Made by a program: the position numbers and the translations under genes
Source of the DNA: Opitutia bacterium
Lineage (GTDB): Bacteria > Verrucomicrobiota > Verrucomicrobiia > Opitutales > Opitutaceae
Direction of reading: 5' to 3'
DNA length: 51,860 bases
Assembly (NCBI GenBank): GCA_016187925.1
Contig: JACPIS010000022.1
Span: forward strand, 1 to 51,860
Notes under the pieces: generated by a model
The model's database searches: none
What the model was told of the DNA's origin: nothing
What the model saw: the letters and a program-made list of their open reading frames with translations, nothing else
Part shown: positions 38,635-49,703 of the stretch, one piece after another
How positions within the stretch are numbered: position 1 is the first letter of the stretch
Layout of the letters: each line of letters starts with the position of its first letter

Positions 38635-38637
38635 TTC

Positions 38638-39819
38638 GTGCCTACCGTCCCTCACAAACGTCGCATCGTCCTCCTCGGCGCCACCGGCTCCATCGGTGAG
38701 AGCGCCCTGCGGGTCGTCGCCGCCCACTCCGACCGGCTGGAGCTCGTCGGCCTCGCCGCCAACGGCAACCACCAGCGGCTCGCGGAAATCGCCCGGCAAT
38801 TCGGCGTGCGCCACGCGGGCCTCTACGACGAGTCGGCGCTGGCCGCCGCGCGCAGCTCCGGGGGATTTCCCGCCGGCACAAAATTCTATGGCGGACTCGC
38901 CGGCCTGAGCGAACTGGCCACGCTGGCCGCAGCCGACACCGTGCTCATCGCCGTCGTCGGCACCGCGGGGCTGCAGCCCGCGCTCACCGCCATCGCGGCG
39001 AAGAAGACCATCGCGCTCGCCTCGAAGGAAATCCTTGTGATGGCCGGCAAGTTCGTCATGGCCGCCGCGCACGCGCACGGCGTGCGCCTGCTCCCCGTCG
39101 ACAGCGAGCACAACGCCGTTTTCCAATGCCTCGAAGGGCGCCGCATCGACGAGGTGCGCCGCATCGTGCTGACCGCTTCCGGCGGGGCGTTCCGCGACTG
39201 GCCGGTGGAGCAACTCGCCTCCGCCACCGTGGCCGACGCGCTCAAGCACCCGAACTGGGCGATGGGCCCGAAGATCACCGTCGATTCGGCCACGCTGGCC
39301 AACAAGGGCCTCGAACTCATCGAGGCGCAGTGGCTCTTCGGCCTGCGCGCGGAGCAGTGCGACGCCGTCCTCCACCCGCAGAGCATCGTGCACTGCCTCG
39401 TCGAGTTCACCGACGGCTCGCTGCTCACCCAGCTCGGCCCGCCGTCGATGACCTTCCCCATCCAGCATGCGCTGCTCTGGCCCGACCGCGCGCCGACGCC
39501 CACCGACCCGCCGCTCGGACTCGACCGCGCCCTCAATCTGGATTTCAAGCCCGTCGACCTCGGCCGTTTCCCCTGCCTGCGCCTGGCCAAGGAGTCCATG
39601 CACGCCGGCGGCACCGCCCCGGCGGTGTTCAACGCCGCCAACGAGGTCGCCGTCGCCGCCTTTCTCGCCGGGCGCGTGCCCTTTCTTGCGATTCCGCGGA
39701 TTGTGGAGGACACTCTGTCCCGGATCAAAACCGTTGAACCAAACACTCTCGCTGAAGTCCTAGCGGTGGACCAACAGGCCCGGGAGTCCGCCTCCCGGAT
39801 CGCACCTCAACCCAAGTAA
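38638..39819 (+). CDS. dxr: 1-deoxy-D-xylulose-5-phosphate reductoisomerase
   Basis: The 393-residue enzyme converts DXP to MEP in the isoprenoid pathway. The NADPH-binding motif is IVLLGATGSIGESAL (about 10-24); active-site segments are ALASKEILV, LPVDSEHNAVFQCLEG and GPKITVDSATLANKG. The start is GTG at 38638. No Shine-Dalgarno sequence is visible, because a repeat abuts the start. Followed by rseP, as is usual. Confidence 0.95.
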   Translation: MPTVPHKRRIVLLGATGSIGESALRVVAAHSDRLELVGLAANGNHQRLAEIARQFGVRHAGLYDESALAAARSSGGFPAGTKFYGGLAGLSELATLAAADTVLIAVVGTAGLQPALTAIAAKKTIALASKEILVMAGKFVMAAAHAHGVRLLPVDSEHNAVFQCLEGRRIDEVRRIVLTASGGAFRDWPVEQLASATVADALKHPNWAMGPKITVDSATLANKGLELIEAQWLFGLRAEQCDAVLHPQSIVHCLVEFTDGSLLTQLGPPSMTFPIQHALLWPDRAPTPTDPPLGLDRALNLDFKPVDLGRFPCLRLAKESMHAGGTAPAVFNAANEVAVAAFLAGRVPFLAIPRIVEDTLSRIKTVEPNTLAEVLAVDQQARESASRIAPQPK

Positions 39820-39822
39820 CCG

Positions 39823-39902
39823 GTCATTCTGAACGCCGTGAAGTATCCCTCCACCCCCGCCCGCCCGCATCCCGCTGGATCCTTCGCCTGGCTCAGGCTG
39901 AC
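39823..39902. repeat. Degenerate family A paired palindrome between dxr and rseP
   Basis: Begins GTCATTCTGAACGCCGTGAAG and ends CTTCGCCTGGCTCAGGCTGAC. The arms match family A less well than the other copies, suggesting an older insertion. Confidence 0.65.
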
Positions 39903-39913
39903 ACGCTAACCGC

Positions 39914-41365
39914 ATGGATTTTCTTTCCAGTCTCCTCAGCAACGCGTGGGCCGTGTTCCTGATCGTGCTCTTTTTCGGCGGCTCGATCTTCGTGCACGAA
40001 CTCGGGCATTTCCTCGCCGCGCGCCGCCGCGGGGCCAAGGTCGTGCGCTTCTCCATCGGCTTCGGCCCGGCCATCTGGAAATGGCAGGGCAAGGACGGCG
40101 TCGAGTACCGCCTCGCGTGGTTCCCGCTCGGCGGCTACGTCATGCTGCCCCAGCTCGCCGACCTCGGCCCGATCGAGGGCGAGGCGGGCGACGACGTGGA
40201 AAAGCTCCCGCCCGTCAGCTACGCGACCAAGGTCATCGTGTTCGTGGCCGGCGCGGGCTTCAATGTGCTCTTCGCCTTCGGCCTCGCCTGCATTCTCTGG
40301 CTCGCCGGCCAGCAGATCAGCGAGGAACTCGCCACCACGCGCATCGGCTACATCACGGACACCATCACCCTGCCCGACGGCACCACCGTGCCCAGCCCGG
40401 CGCGCGAGGCCGGCCTCAAGGTCGGCGACACCATCCGCGCGCTCGACGGCCAGCAGGTCGCCAACTGGCCCGAGTTGCTGCAGATGCTCGTGACCAGCGC
40501 CGGCAAGACCGACGACGGCCGCCGGCAGACGATCTTCACCATCGAGCGCGACGGCCGGCCGCTGGACATCACGGTGCACCCGCGCCTCGTCACCGAGGAA
40601 AAGGTCCGCAAGGTCGGCATCCTCGCCGCCTACACGCCGATCGTCGCCACCGTGCCGGAGAAATCCTACGCACAGAAGCTCGGCCTGCAGCCCGGCGACC
40701 AGCTCGTGGCGCTGAATGGCGCGCCGCTGCTGCACCTCGTCACCCTTTACGATGTGTTGCAACTGAAGACGCCGGTCGCGTTCACCCTGACGGTCGACCG
40801 CGCCGGCCAGGCCATCACGCTGACCGTGCCCGCCGACCACCCGAAGGAGTCCAATACGATTTTCGGCGCCGGTTTCCGGACCAAGACCAGCCTGAATCAC
40901 GAAAATCCCTTCGCGCAGATCGCCGGGCACGCCCGCATGACCTGGCGCGTGCTCTGGAGCCTGTTGCAGCCCAGTTCGGACATCGGCATCTCCAAGCTCA
41001 GCGGCCCCATCGGCATCGGGCGCATCATCTTCGACGCCTCCGAGGCCGGGTTCCGCTTCGTGCTCTGGATCGCCATCCTGCTGAACGTCAACCTGGCGAT
41101 CTTCAACCTGCTGCCCATCCCCGTGCTCGACGGCGGGCAGGTCGTGTTTGCCACCATCGCCCGGCTCCGCGGCCGCGCGCTCTCGCCCAACTTCGTCGCC
41201 GCCACGCAAAGCCTGTTCATGGTGCTGCTGCTCACGATGCTGCTTTATGTCAGCTACGGCGACGTCCGCCGCTGGAAGAACGACTCCAAGGCCGAGGCGC
41301 AGGCCCGCGAGGCCGCCGAGCAGCAGAAGAAGGCCGCCGACCAGCCCCAGCCGGGCCGGCCGTAA
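39914..41365 (+). CDS. rseP: RIP metalloprotease (site-2 protease), RseP type
   Basis: The 483-residue inner-membrane zinc protease cuts anti-sigma factors or signal peptides within the membrane. The zinc motif HELGH is at about 28-32, and the third ligand region NLLPIPVLDGGQ is near the C-terminus. Two PDZ-like regions are seen (AGLKVGDTIRALDGQQVANW; LGLQPGDQLVALNGAPLLHL). It ends in a Lys/Glu/Ala-rich tail. It lies in the uppS-cdsA-dxr-rseP-ispG run. Confidence 0.94.
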   Translation: MDFLSSLLSNAWAVFLIVLFFGGSIFVHELGHFLAARRRGAKVVRFSIGFGPAIWKWQGKDGVEYRLAWFPLGGYVMLPQLADLGPIEGEAGDDVEKLPPVSYATKVIVFVAGAGFNVLFAFGLACILWLAGQQISEELATTRIGYITDTITLPDGTTVPSPAREAGLKVGDTIRALDGQQVANWPELLQMLVTSAGKTDDGRRQTIFTIERDGRPLDITVHPRLVTEEKVRKVGILAAYTPIVATVPEKSYAQKLGLQPGDQLVALNGAPLLHLVTLYDVLQLKTPVAFTLTVDRAGQAITLTVPADHPKESNTIFGAGFRTKTSLNHENPFAQIAGHARMTWRVLWSLLQPSSDIGISKLSGPIGIGRIIFDASEAGFRFVLWIAILLNVNLAIFNLLPIPVLDGGQVVFATIARLRGRALSPNFVAATQSLFMVLLLTMLLYVSYGDVRRWKNDSKAEAQAREAAEQQKKAADQPQPGRP

Positions 41366-41376
41366 AAATTCCCCAC

Positions 41377-41451
41377 GTCATCCTGAGCGCAGCGAAGGAT
41401 CCACGGAGCGCCCGAGTTTTGTGCTGGATTCTTCGCTGCGCTCAGAATGAC
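41377..41451. repeat. Family A paired palindrome (75 bases) between rseP and ispG
   Basis: Starts GTCATCCTGAGCGCAGCGAA and ends TTCGCTGCGCTCAGAATGAC. The central spacer is 11 bases shorter than in the 86-base copies. Confidence 0.85.
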
Positions 41452-41472
41452 AAAGGAGAGCCCCTTCCGTCC

Positions 41473-43611
41473 ATGTCCTACTGCGCCTCCCGCTTCCACA
41501 CCCTCCGCCGCCGCACCGTCCCGGTGCCGGTCGGCTCGGTCGGCGTCGGCGGCGCGCATCCCATCCGGCTGCAGTCGATGACGACAAGCGACACGCAGGA
41601 TGTCGCCGCCACGGTGAAGCAGTCCATCGCGCTGGCCGAGGTTGGTTGCGAGATCGTGCGCATCACCGCGCCGAACGTGCCCGCGGCCAAGTGCCTGAAG
41701 GACATCCGCGCGCAGCTCACTGCCGCGGGCTTCGGCCACATCCCGCTCGTGGCCGACATCCATTTTCTGCCCGCCGCCGCCATGGAGGCGGTCGAGCACG
41801 TCGAGAAGGTCCGCGTGAATCCCGGCAATTACGCCGACAAGAAGAAGTTCGCGGTCAAGGAATACACCGACGCCGACTACGAGCAGGAGTTGCAGCGGCT
41901 CCACGATTCCTTCACGCCGCTGGTGAAGCGCGCCAAGGAACTCGGCCGCGCCCTCCGCATCGGCACCAACCACGGCTCCCTCTCCGACCGCATCATGAAC
42001 CGCTACGGCGACACGCCGCTCGGCATGGTCGAGAGCGCGCTGGAGTTCGTCCGCATCGCTGAGGCGCACGGCTTCCACGACATCGTGCTGTCGATGAAGG
42101 CCAGCAACCCGAAGGTCGTCATCCAGGCCTACCGGCTGCTGGTCGAGCGCATGGACGCCAAGCACCAGCCCTACCCGCTGCACCTCGGCGTGACCGAGGC
42201 GGGCGATGGCGAGGACGGCCGCATCAAGAGCGCCATCGGCATCGGCAGCCTGTTGCTCGACGGTCTCGGCGACACCATCCGCGTGTCGCTGACGGAGGAT
42301 TCGGTTTACGAGATCCCGGTCGCCCGCGCCATCGCCGAGAAAGCCATGAGCCTGTGGAAAGGTAGGGCGCGACCGCTGGGCGCGCCGGAAATGTCGCTCG
42401 CGGCGGGCCCAGCGGTCCCGCCCTACCCCCCGCTGTCGTCCGCCGAAGGTCGGGCGGACCGGCCCGGTCCGCCGTCATCCGCGGGCGAACAAGACGCCAT
42501 TGATCCTTTCCACTTCACGCGCCGCGCCACGACGACGCTGCAACTCTCCCCGCAATGCATCGTCGGCCCCGAGCAGCCGCCGCGCGTCATCGTGAAGGTC
42601 GGCTCTGTCGAGCTCCTCGCCGCCGCCGCGCAGGAACTTTCCTCGCCCAAGCTCAAGGACACGCCCGCCGAGGGTCTGCTCGTGCGCGTCGAGACGCCCA
42701 GCGACCTCGCCGATCTGGCGGAGCTGGTGCGCGACACGCCGCTCCCGGTGCAATTCCTCGCGCTCGAGGCCGGCCCGCTGCTCACCGCGGCGGATTTCGC
42801 CCCGATGCTGGAAGCCGACGGCGGCCGGTTGATGCTCGTGCGGCGGTTCGGCGCGAAGGATGCGGCCACGCTCCGGGAATTCGCCGCCTTGGTGCGCGGG
42901 AAGCAGCATTTTCTGGCCATCGATCTCGCCGACCCGACGGACGCGGCCCTGCAGGCCTGCGTCCGCGACCTCGGCGACGACCGGCTGGTCTTCACCTGCT
43001 CGACCAAGTCCGGCGACGCGGGCCACGCCACCGGCACCTACCGGCGGTTGTTGGAGTTTCTGCGCTCCACCGGTTCCCAGGCGCCCATCTGGATCCGCAA
43101 CACCGACGCGACCGCGGTGCAGCCCGGTCCCAGTTTCCTGTCCAAGCTGCTCGAGGCCAGTTTCCTCTCCGGCGGATTGCTGTGCGACGGCGCGGGCGAC
43201 TTCATCAGCATCGAAACCGAGGCCGACGTCACCCGCGCGACCAAGCTCGCCTACAACGTCCTCCAAGGCGCCGGTGCGCGCATCTCGAAGACGGAATTCA
43301 TCTCCTGCCCGAGCTGCGGGCGCACGCTGTTCGACCTGCAGACGACCACCCAGCGCATCCGGGCGCAGACCGGCCACCTCAAGGGTGTGAAGATCGCCAT
43401 CATGGGCTGCATCGTGAACGGTCCGGGCGAGATGGCCGACGCGGATTTCGGCTACGTCGGCGGCGCGCCGGGCAAGATCAACCTCTACGTCGGCAAGACC
43501 TGCGTGCAGTACAACATCCCGCAGGCCGAGGCCGACGCGCGATTGATCGCGCTGATCCGCGAGCACGGCAAGTGGGCCGATCCGGAGCCGCATCACGCCG
43601 CGCGCGCGTGA
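41473..43611 (+). CDS. ispG: (E)-4-hydroxy-3-methylbut-2-enyl-diphosphate synthase, long form
   Basis: The 712-residue [4Fe-4S] enzyme makes HMBDP in the MEP isoprenoid pathway. It is the three-domain type with a central insert. The TIM barrel is at about 1-295 (IRLQSMTTSDTQDVAATV, VRVNPGNYADKKK). The C-terminal reductase domain holds the cluster cysteines (ISCPSCGRTLFDL and IMGCIVNGPGEM). Residues about 297-338 (GRARPLGAPEMSLAAGPAVP, then PYPPLSSAEGRADRPGPP and SSAGE) are low-complexity and are encoded by palindromic repeat DNA at 42361-42483. They look like an in-frame insertion between the barrel and the insert domain. Confidence 0.94.
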   Translation: MSYCASRFHTLRRRTVPVPVGSVGVGGAHPIRLQSMTTSDTQDVAATVKQSIALAEVGCEIVRITAPNVPAAKCLKDIRAQLTAAGFGHIPLVADIHFLPAAAMEAVEHVEKVRVNPGNYADKKKFAVKEYTDADYEQELQRLHDSFTPLVKRAKELGRALRIGTNHGSLSDRIMNRYGDTPLGMVESALEFVRIAEAHGFHDIVLSMKASNPKVVIQAYRLLVERMDAKHQPYPLHLGVTEAGDGEDGRIKSAIGIGSLLLDGLGDTIRVSLTEDSVYEIPVARAIAEKAMSLWKGRARPLGAPEMSLAAGPAVPPYPPLSSAEGRADRPGPPSSAGEQDAIDPFHFTRRATTTLQLSPQCIVGPEQPPRVIVKVGSVELLAAAAQELSSPKLKDTPAEGLLVRVETPSDLADLAELVRDTPLPVQFLALEAGPLLTAADFAPMLEADGGRLMLVRRFGAKDAATLREFAALVRGKQHFLAIDLADPTDAALQACVRDLGDDRLVFTCSTKSGDAGHATGTYRRLLEFLRSTGSQAPIWIRNTDATAVQPGPSFLSKLLEASFLSGGLLCDGAGDFISIETEADVTRATKLAYNVLQGAGARISKTEFISCPSCGRTLFDLQTTTQRIRAQTGHLKGVKIAIMGCIVNGPGEMADADFGYVGGAPGKINLYVGKTCVQYNIPQAEADARLIALIREHGKWADPEPHHAARA
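42361..42472. repeat. Palindromic repeats inside the ispG coding sequence
   Basis: GGTAGGGCGCGACCGCTGGG (from 42361) pairs with a right arm ending CCAGCGGTCCCGCCCTACC at 42427: about 20 bp with one mismatch. A second hairpin, GGCGGACCGG / CCGGTCCGCC, lies at about 42453-42472. The outer GGTAGGGCG/CGCCCTACC arms match the intergenic element at 33837-33955. Confidence 0.8.
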
Positions 43612-43674
43612 GCCGGAGCGCCCTGGTTAAGTTTTCCGAGTGAAAATCCGCTCCCCGCACCCCGTGCGATTTGG

Positions 43675-43860
43675 GCAACAATTTTTTTCGGAAAGTTATG
43701 CCCACTTTGGTTGTGAATTACTTGGTGGAAAGTTGGCCTTGAAACGCATTTTGGGATTCACGTTATGGTTGTTTTCACTTTTAAAGACCTTCCTCTCTTC
43801 TGTTCTTTGCCGCTTCCGCAGCGCACCATCAGTCCCAGCTCGACTAGGGGTTACACTAGA
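43675..43860. other. AT-rich dnaA leader, candidate DnaA-box region
   Basis: The 416 bases 43612-44027 between ispG and dnaA hold no convincing gene. They are far richer in A/T than the surroundings between about 43675 and 43810 (for example CAACAATTTTTTTCGG). TTATGCCCA (43696-43704) and TGTGAATTA (43712-43720, reverse TAATTCACA) each differ by one base from TTATNCACA. This could be an origin, a dnaA autoregulatory site or just the promoter region. A weak TTGAAA / TATGGT pair (43739, 43764) may be the promoter. Confidence 0.4.
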
Positions 43861-44027
43861 CGCTGACCGTTAGGCTACTTGCGCGAACCGTCTGACGACG
43901 TTCGCCGGCCCTCCGGTCATTGACCCATTTTCCCTTGCGAGTCCTGGCCCGTCGGTTCCGTCGCGGAGGTTGTTGCAATGCTCAGCCCGAGAGGTGTGAA
44001 TAAACCGCCCCTCGCACACCGACCGCC

Positions 44028-45413
44028 ATGCCTTCCGCCTCGCTCCAAGCCAGCCTCTGGGAAACCGTGAAATGCGACCTCAAAGGTCTCTTCCCCGAGG
44101 ATGTGTTTGCGATGTGGTTCGAGCCCATGGCGTGCATCGAGGCCACCGAGGACACGATCACGCTCGGCGTGCCGAATGATTTCGCGGCGATCTGGATCCA
44201 CGACAATTACCTCGACCTGATTTCGCAGCGCCTGCGCCTCGCCGCCGGCCGCATGGTCCACGTCAGCCTCAAGAAGCTCGAGAACGGCAACGCCCCGGCG
44301 CCCGCGCGCCACGAGCCCGCCCCGCGCCACCGCAACGGCAACGGCACGGCCAAGACCCGCACCGTCCGCTACGACGAGCGCCTCGCCGCCGCCAGCTCGC
44401 TCAACCCGCGCAACACCTTCGAGAATTTCGTCGTCGGCCAGAACAACCAGCTGGCGCACGCCGCCGCCCTCGCCGTCGCCCAGGCCCCCGCGCAGGCCTA
44501 CAACCCCCTCTTCATCCACGGCGCCACCGGGCTGGGCAAGACCCACCTGATGCACGCCATCGGGCACAGCATCCTCCAGCGCAACCCCGAGGCCAAGGTC
44601 GCCTACCTCTCCACCGAGAAGTTCACCAACGAATTCATCCACGCCATCCAGGAGAACGCCCTCACGAAGTTCCGCCAGCGCTACCGCCACGTCGACATCC
44701 TCCTCATCGACGACGTGCAGTTCCTCGCCGGCAAGGAGCGCATCCAGGAGGAGTTCTTCCACACCTTCAACGACCTCTTCGAGTCGGGTAAACAGATCAT
44801 CCTCTCCAGCGACCGCCCGGTCACGGAGATCGCCACGCTCGAGTCGCGCCTCGTCTCCCGCTTCCAGTGGGGCCTCGCCGCCGACATCCAGTCGCCCGAC
44901 CTCGAGACCCGCGTCGCCATCCTCCGCACGAAGGCCGCCACGCTGAAGGTCGACATCCCCGCCTCCGTCCTGGAGTTCATGGCGCAGCACATCGTCAAGA
45001 ACATCCGCCGGCTCGAGGGCGCGCTCATCAAGATTTCCAGCTACTCCGCCCTCACCGGCAAGCCGCTCGACCTCGCCACCGCGGAGCACCTGCTCAAGGA
45101 CGTGCTCATGGAGGAGGCCCAGAACCGCCTCAACATCGAGGGCATCCAGAAGCGCGTCGCCGACCATTACCAGATCCGCCACTCGGACATGACGAGCAAG
45201 CGCCGGCCCAACGCCATCGCGTTCCCCCGCCAGATCGCCATGTACCTCTGCCGCCAGCTCACCCGCCACTCCCTGCAGGAGATCGGCGAGGCTTTCGGCG
45301 GCCGCGACCACGGCACCGTCATCCACGCCATCAAGACCGTGGAAAACATGATGGAGACCGACGACTCCGTGCGCGGCAGCGTGGACTTCCTGAAGGCCCA
45401 GCTTTCGAAGTAA
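44028..45413 (+). CDS. dnaA: Chromosomal replication initiator protein DnaA
   Basis: The 461-residue AAA+ protein binds DnaA boxes and opens the origin. Domain I is at about 1-80 (LWETVKCDLKGLFPEDVFAM). A linker follows, then domain III with Walker A HGATGLGKTHLMHAIG (about 164-179) and Walker B ILLIDDVQFLAG. Domain IV carries the DNA-binding signature (IGEAFGGRDHGTVIHAIKTV). dnaN and recF, often next to dnaA, are not here. The ATG at 44028 fits the family start. Confidence 0.97.
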   Translation: MPSASLQASLWETVKCDLKGLFPEDVFAMWFEPMACIEATEDTITLGVPNDFAAIWIHDNYLDLISQRLRLAAGRMVHVSLKKLENGNAPAPARHEPAPRHRNGNGTAKTRTVRYDERLAAASSLNPRNTFENFVVGQNNQLAHAAALAVAQAPAQAYNPLFIHGATGLGKTHLMHAIGHSILQRNPEAKVAYLSTEKFTNEFIHAIQENALTKFRQRYRHVDILLIDDVQFLAGKERIQEEFFHTFNDLFESGKQIILSSDRPVTEIATLESRLVSRFQWGLAADIQSPDLETRVAILRTKAATLKVDIPASVLEFMAQHIVKNIRRLEGALIKISSYSALTGKPLDLATAEHLLKDVLMEEAQNRLNIEGIQKRVADHYQIRHSDMTSKRRPNAIAFPRQIAMYLCRQLTRHSLQEIGEAFGGRDHGTVIHAIKTVENMMETDDSVRGSVDFLKAQLSK

Positions 45414-45433
45414 GGCGCGGCGCGCGCCGCGCC
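45414..45433. terminator. 20-bp palindrome directly after dnaA
   Basis: GGCGCGGCGCGCGCCGCGCC starts at the base after the dnaA stop codon and is a perfect palindrome. No T run follows, so it may act as an RNA-end hairpin rather than a full terminator. Confidence 0.45.
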
Positions 45434-45446
45434 GCCGGTTGAGCGA

Positions 45447-45545
45447 TGAGAGTTGAGGGTTGAGAGCCAAGGCATCTATTGCATCTTGGTTCCAGAGGGT
45501 TGCCTGTTTTGCTCTCTCAACTCTCCGCAAAAACTCTCAACTTTC
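45447..45545. repeat. Inverted CTCTCAACT / AGTTGAGAG tracts before the next gene
   Basis: GAGAGTTGAGGGTTGAGAG (about 45447-45466) faces CTCTCTCAACTCTCCGC and ACTCTCAACTTTCC (about 45510-45545). The transcript leader of the gene at 45551 could fold through these. Confidence 0.4.
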
Positions 45546-45550
45546 CTCCG

Positions 45551-46132
45551 ATGACTCTCACGCCCGAACAAAAGCAGACCGTCGCCGCCTGGGTCGCCGC
45601 CGGCGACAATCTCTCCGCCGTCCAGAAGAAGCTCGCCGAGCAGTTCAAGCTCTCGCTGACCTACCGCGATGTGCGCTTCCTCGTCGACGACCTCAATCTC
45701 GAGCTGAAGGACGCCGCGCCCAAGGTCGACACCTCCGACGTCACCAAGGCGCCCGCCGCTCGCCCCACCGCCCCGGCCGCGGAGAAAAAGGGCCTGATGG
45801 ACAAATTGAAGGAGAAGGTCGGCCTCGGCGCCGACGACGAGGACGAGTTGCCCAGCGAGGAGAATTTCGCCGGCGAGGACGATGCCGACATCCCCGCCGC
45901 TCCGGCGCCCGGCGCCGGCAGCCTCACCGTGGACGTCGACCGCATCGTCCGCCCCGGCGCGGTCGCCAGCGGCTCCGTGACCTTCAGCGACGGCGTCTCC
46001 GGCAAGTGGGCGCTCGACCAATACGGCCGCCTGATGCTCGACACCGGCAAGAAGGGCTACCAGCCCTCCCCCGCCGACGTGCAGACCTTCCAGCGCGAAC
46101 TCAGCGTCCAGCTCCAGCGCCACGGATTTTGA
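45551..46132 (+). CDS. Conserved hypothetical protein with acidic linker
   Basis: The 193-residue product has three parts. Residues about 1-60 look like a helix-turn-helix-type helical domain (LSAVQKKLAEQFKLSLTYRD). Residues about 60-135 are a Lys/Ala/Pro and acidic linker (KKGLMDKLKEKVGLGADDED). The C-terminal domain (about 135-193) is LTVDVDRIVRPGAVASGSVT, then SGKWALDQYGRLMLD. There is no signal peptide or membrane segment. I do not recognise the family. The ATG is preceded by a CCTCCG stretch, not a typical ribosome-binding site. Confidence 0.7.
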   Translation: MTLTPEQKQTVAAWVAAGDNLSAVQKKLAEQFKLSLTYRDVRFLVDDLNLELKDAAPKVDTSDVTKAPAARPTAPAAEKKGLMDKLKEKVGLGADDEDELPSEENFAGEDDADIPAAPAPGAGSLTVDVDRIVRPGAVASGSVTFSDGVSGKWALDQYGRLMLDTGKKGYQPSPADVQTFQRELSVQLQRHGF

Positions 46133-46135
46133 GAA

Positions 46136-46232
46136 GCAACGGCCCGCGAAGACGCGGGCTCTCCAGCGCGTAGGGCCTCACCTTGCGTGAGGCCTCCGAT
46201 CCGATGGCTCGACACGAGGTCGAGCCCTACGG
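46136..46232. repeat. Cloverleaf-like repeat, copy 1 (family C)
   Basis: The 97-base unit starts GCAACGGCCCGCG and ends GAGCCCTACGG. Inside it, GGCCTCAC-cttgc-GTGAGGCC and GGCTCGAC-acgag-GTCGAGCC hairpins are enclosed by CGTAGGGC / GCCCTACG. The 525-base stretch 46133-46657 holds this unit, the copy at 46374 and two further hairpins; no gene is seen. Confidence 0.8.
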
Positions 46233-46270
46233 CCGATCCCGCCTCGAACGGCACCCTGCGCATTTTGGAG

Positions 46271-46290
46271 GGCGCAGCTCCCGCTGCGCC
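46271..46290. repeat. Hairpin GGCGCAGC / GCTGCGCC
   Basis: 8-bp stem with a TCCC loop, in a GGAGGGCGCAGCTCC context. It matches the hairpin at 46511-46530, with a compensating G-C to T-A change at the fourth pair. Confidence 0.65.
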
Positions 46291-46373
46291 GCACAGCCCG
46301 TAGGGCCTGGCCCGGTTATTTCATGGAGCCGCAGCGCATGCGTAACCGGGGCGAGACCGCCCCGGCTCCAATC

Positions 46374-46469
46374 GCAACGGCCCGCAAGGATGTTGGCCCT
46401 CCAGTGCGTAGGGCCTCACCTTGCGTGAGGCCTCGATCCGATGGCTCGACACGAGGTCGAGCCCTACGG
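46374..46469. repeat. Cloverleaf-like repeat, copy 2 (family C)
   Basis: The 96-base unit is nearly the same as 46136-46232, in the same orientation, 142 bases further on. Differences are concentrated outside the two inner hairpins. Confidence 0.8.
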
Positions 46470-46510
46470 GCAGCTACGGGCAGCGGAAGGACTCGCCCTA
46501 CCCACCGGAG

Positions 46511-46530
46511 GGCTCAGCTCCAGCTGAGCC
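46511..46530. repeat. Hairpin GGCTCAGC / GCTGAGCC
   Basis: 8-bp stem with a TCCA loop. It is the second copy of the hairpin at 46271-46290. Confidence 0.65.
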
Positions 46531-46657
46531 GTTTCGCCGGGATGAGAAACCGACGAGCCGCGCCCGTCATTGACGGCCCCTCGTCGACGGGTATCCTGCA
46601 GCCCACCGGCGGACATGACGCCCGCTGGACCACGTACCCTTACCCCACGGAGGTTTT

Positions 46658-49339
<2,682 letters not shown>

Positions 49340-49703
49340 TCAAGTTGAGCGAAACCAAGCCCCGCGTCGCGGAGAAAATTCAGGCAGACAAAGCCAGTTC
49401 GGGCGGGATTTTCGCGGATCTTGCAATGACCGCTGCGCCCCCCGTCAGAGCTGGCCCGCCATCCCGCGCCTTGACCGGCTGTGCCATGCAAAGCCGTTTT
49501 ACACCATGCTTGCCATAAATGAAGTATCGTAGGCAGTGCCATGCATCTCATGCGGCACAGAGATCCAAAGCTTACTATGAAGATTTTCACTCAAACTTCG
49601 CAGCTTGCCCTCCGTAGTTCGCTTGCCAAAATCCTGCAAGTAATTGTGCGCGAGGGCCAACGTGCATGCTAGTCTGAACGCAACGCCAGAATCAACCGGC
49701 CCC

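Noticed and set aside
39946-41472. Upstream extension of the ispG frame through rseP
   Set aside because: It overlaps rseP completely in another frame and crosses a repeat. Family homology of IspG begins at 41473.
43640-43873. 77-codon frame upstream of dnaA
   Set aside because: GTG start, no ribosome-binding site, odd composition, and it lies in the AT-rich control region.
46136-46469. CRISPR array
   Set aside because: Only two repeat units with unlike spacers and strong internal hairpins; no cas genes.
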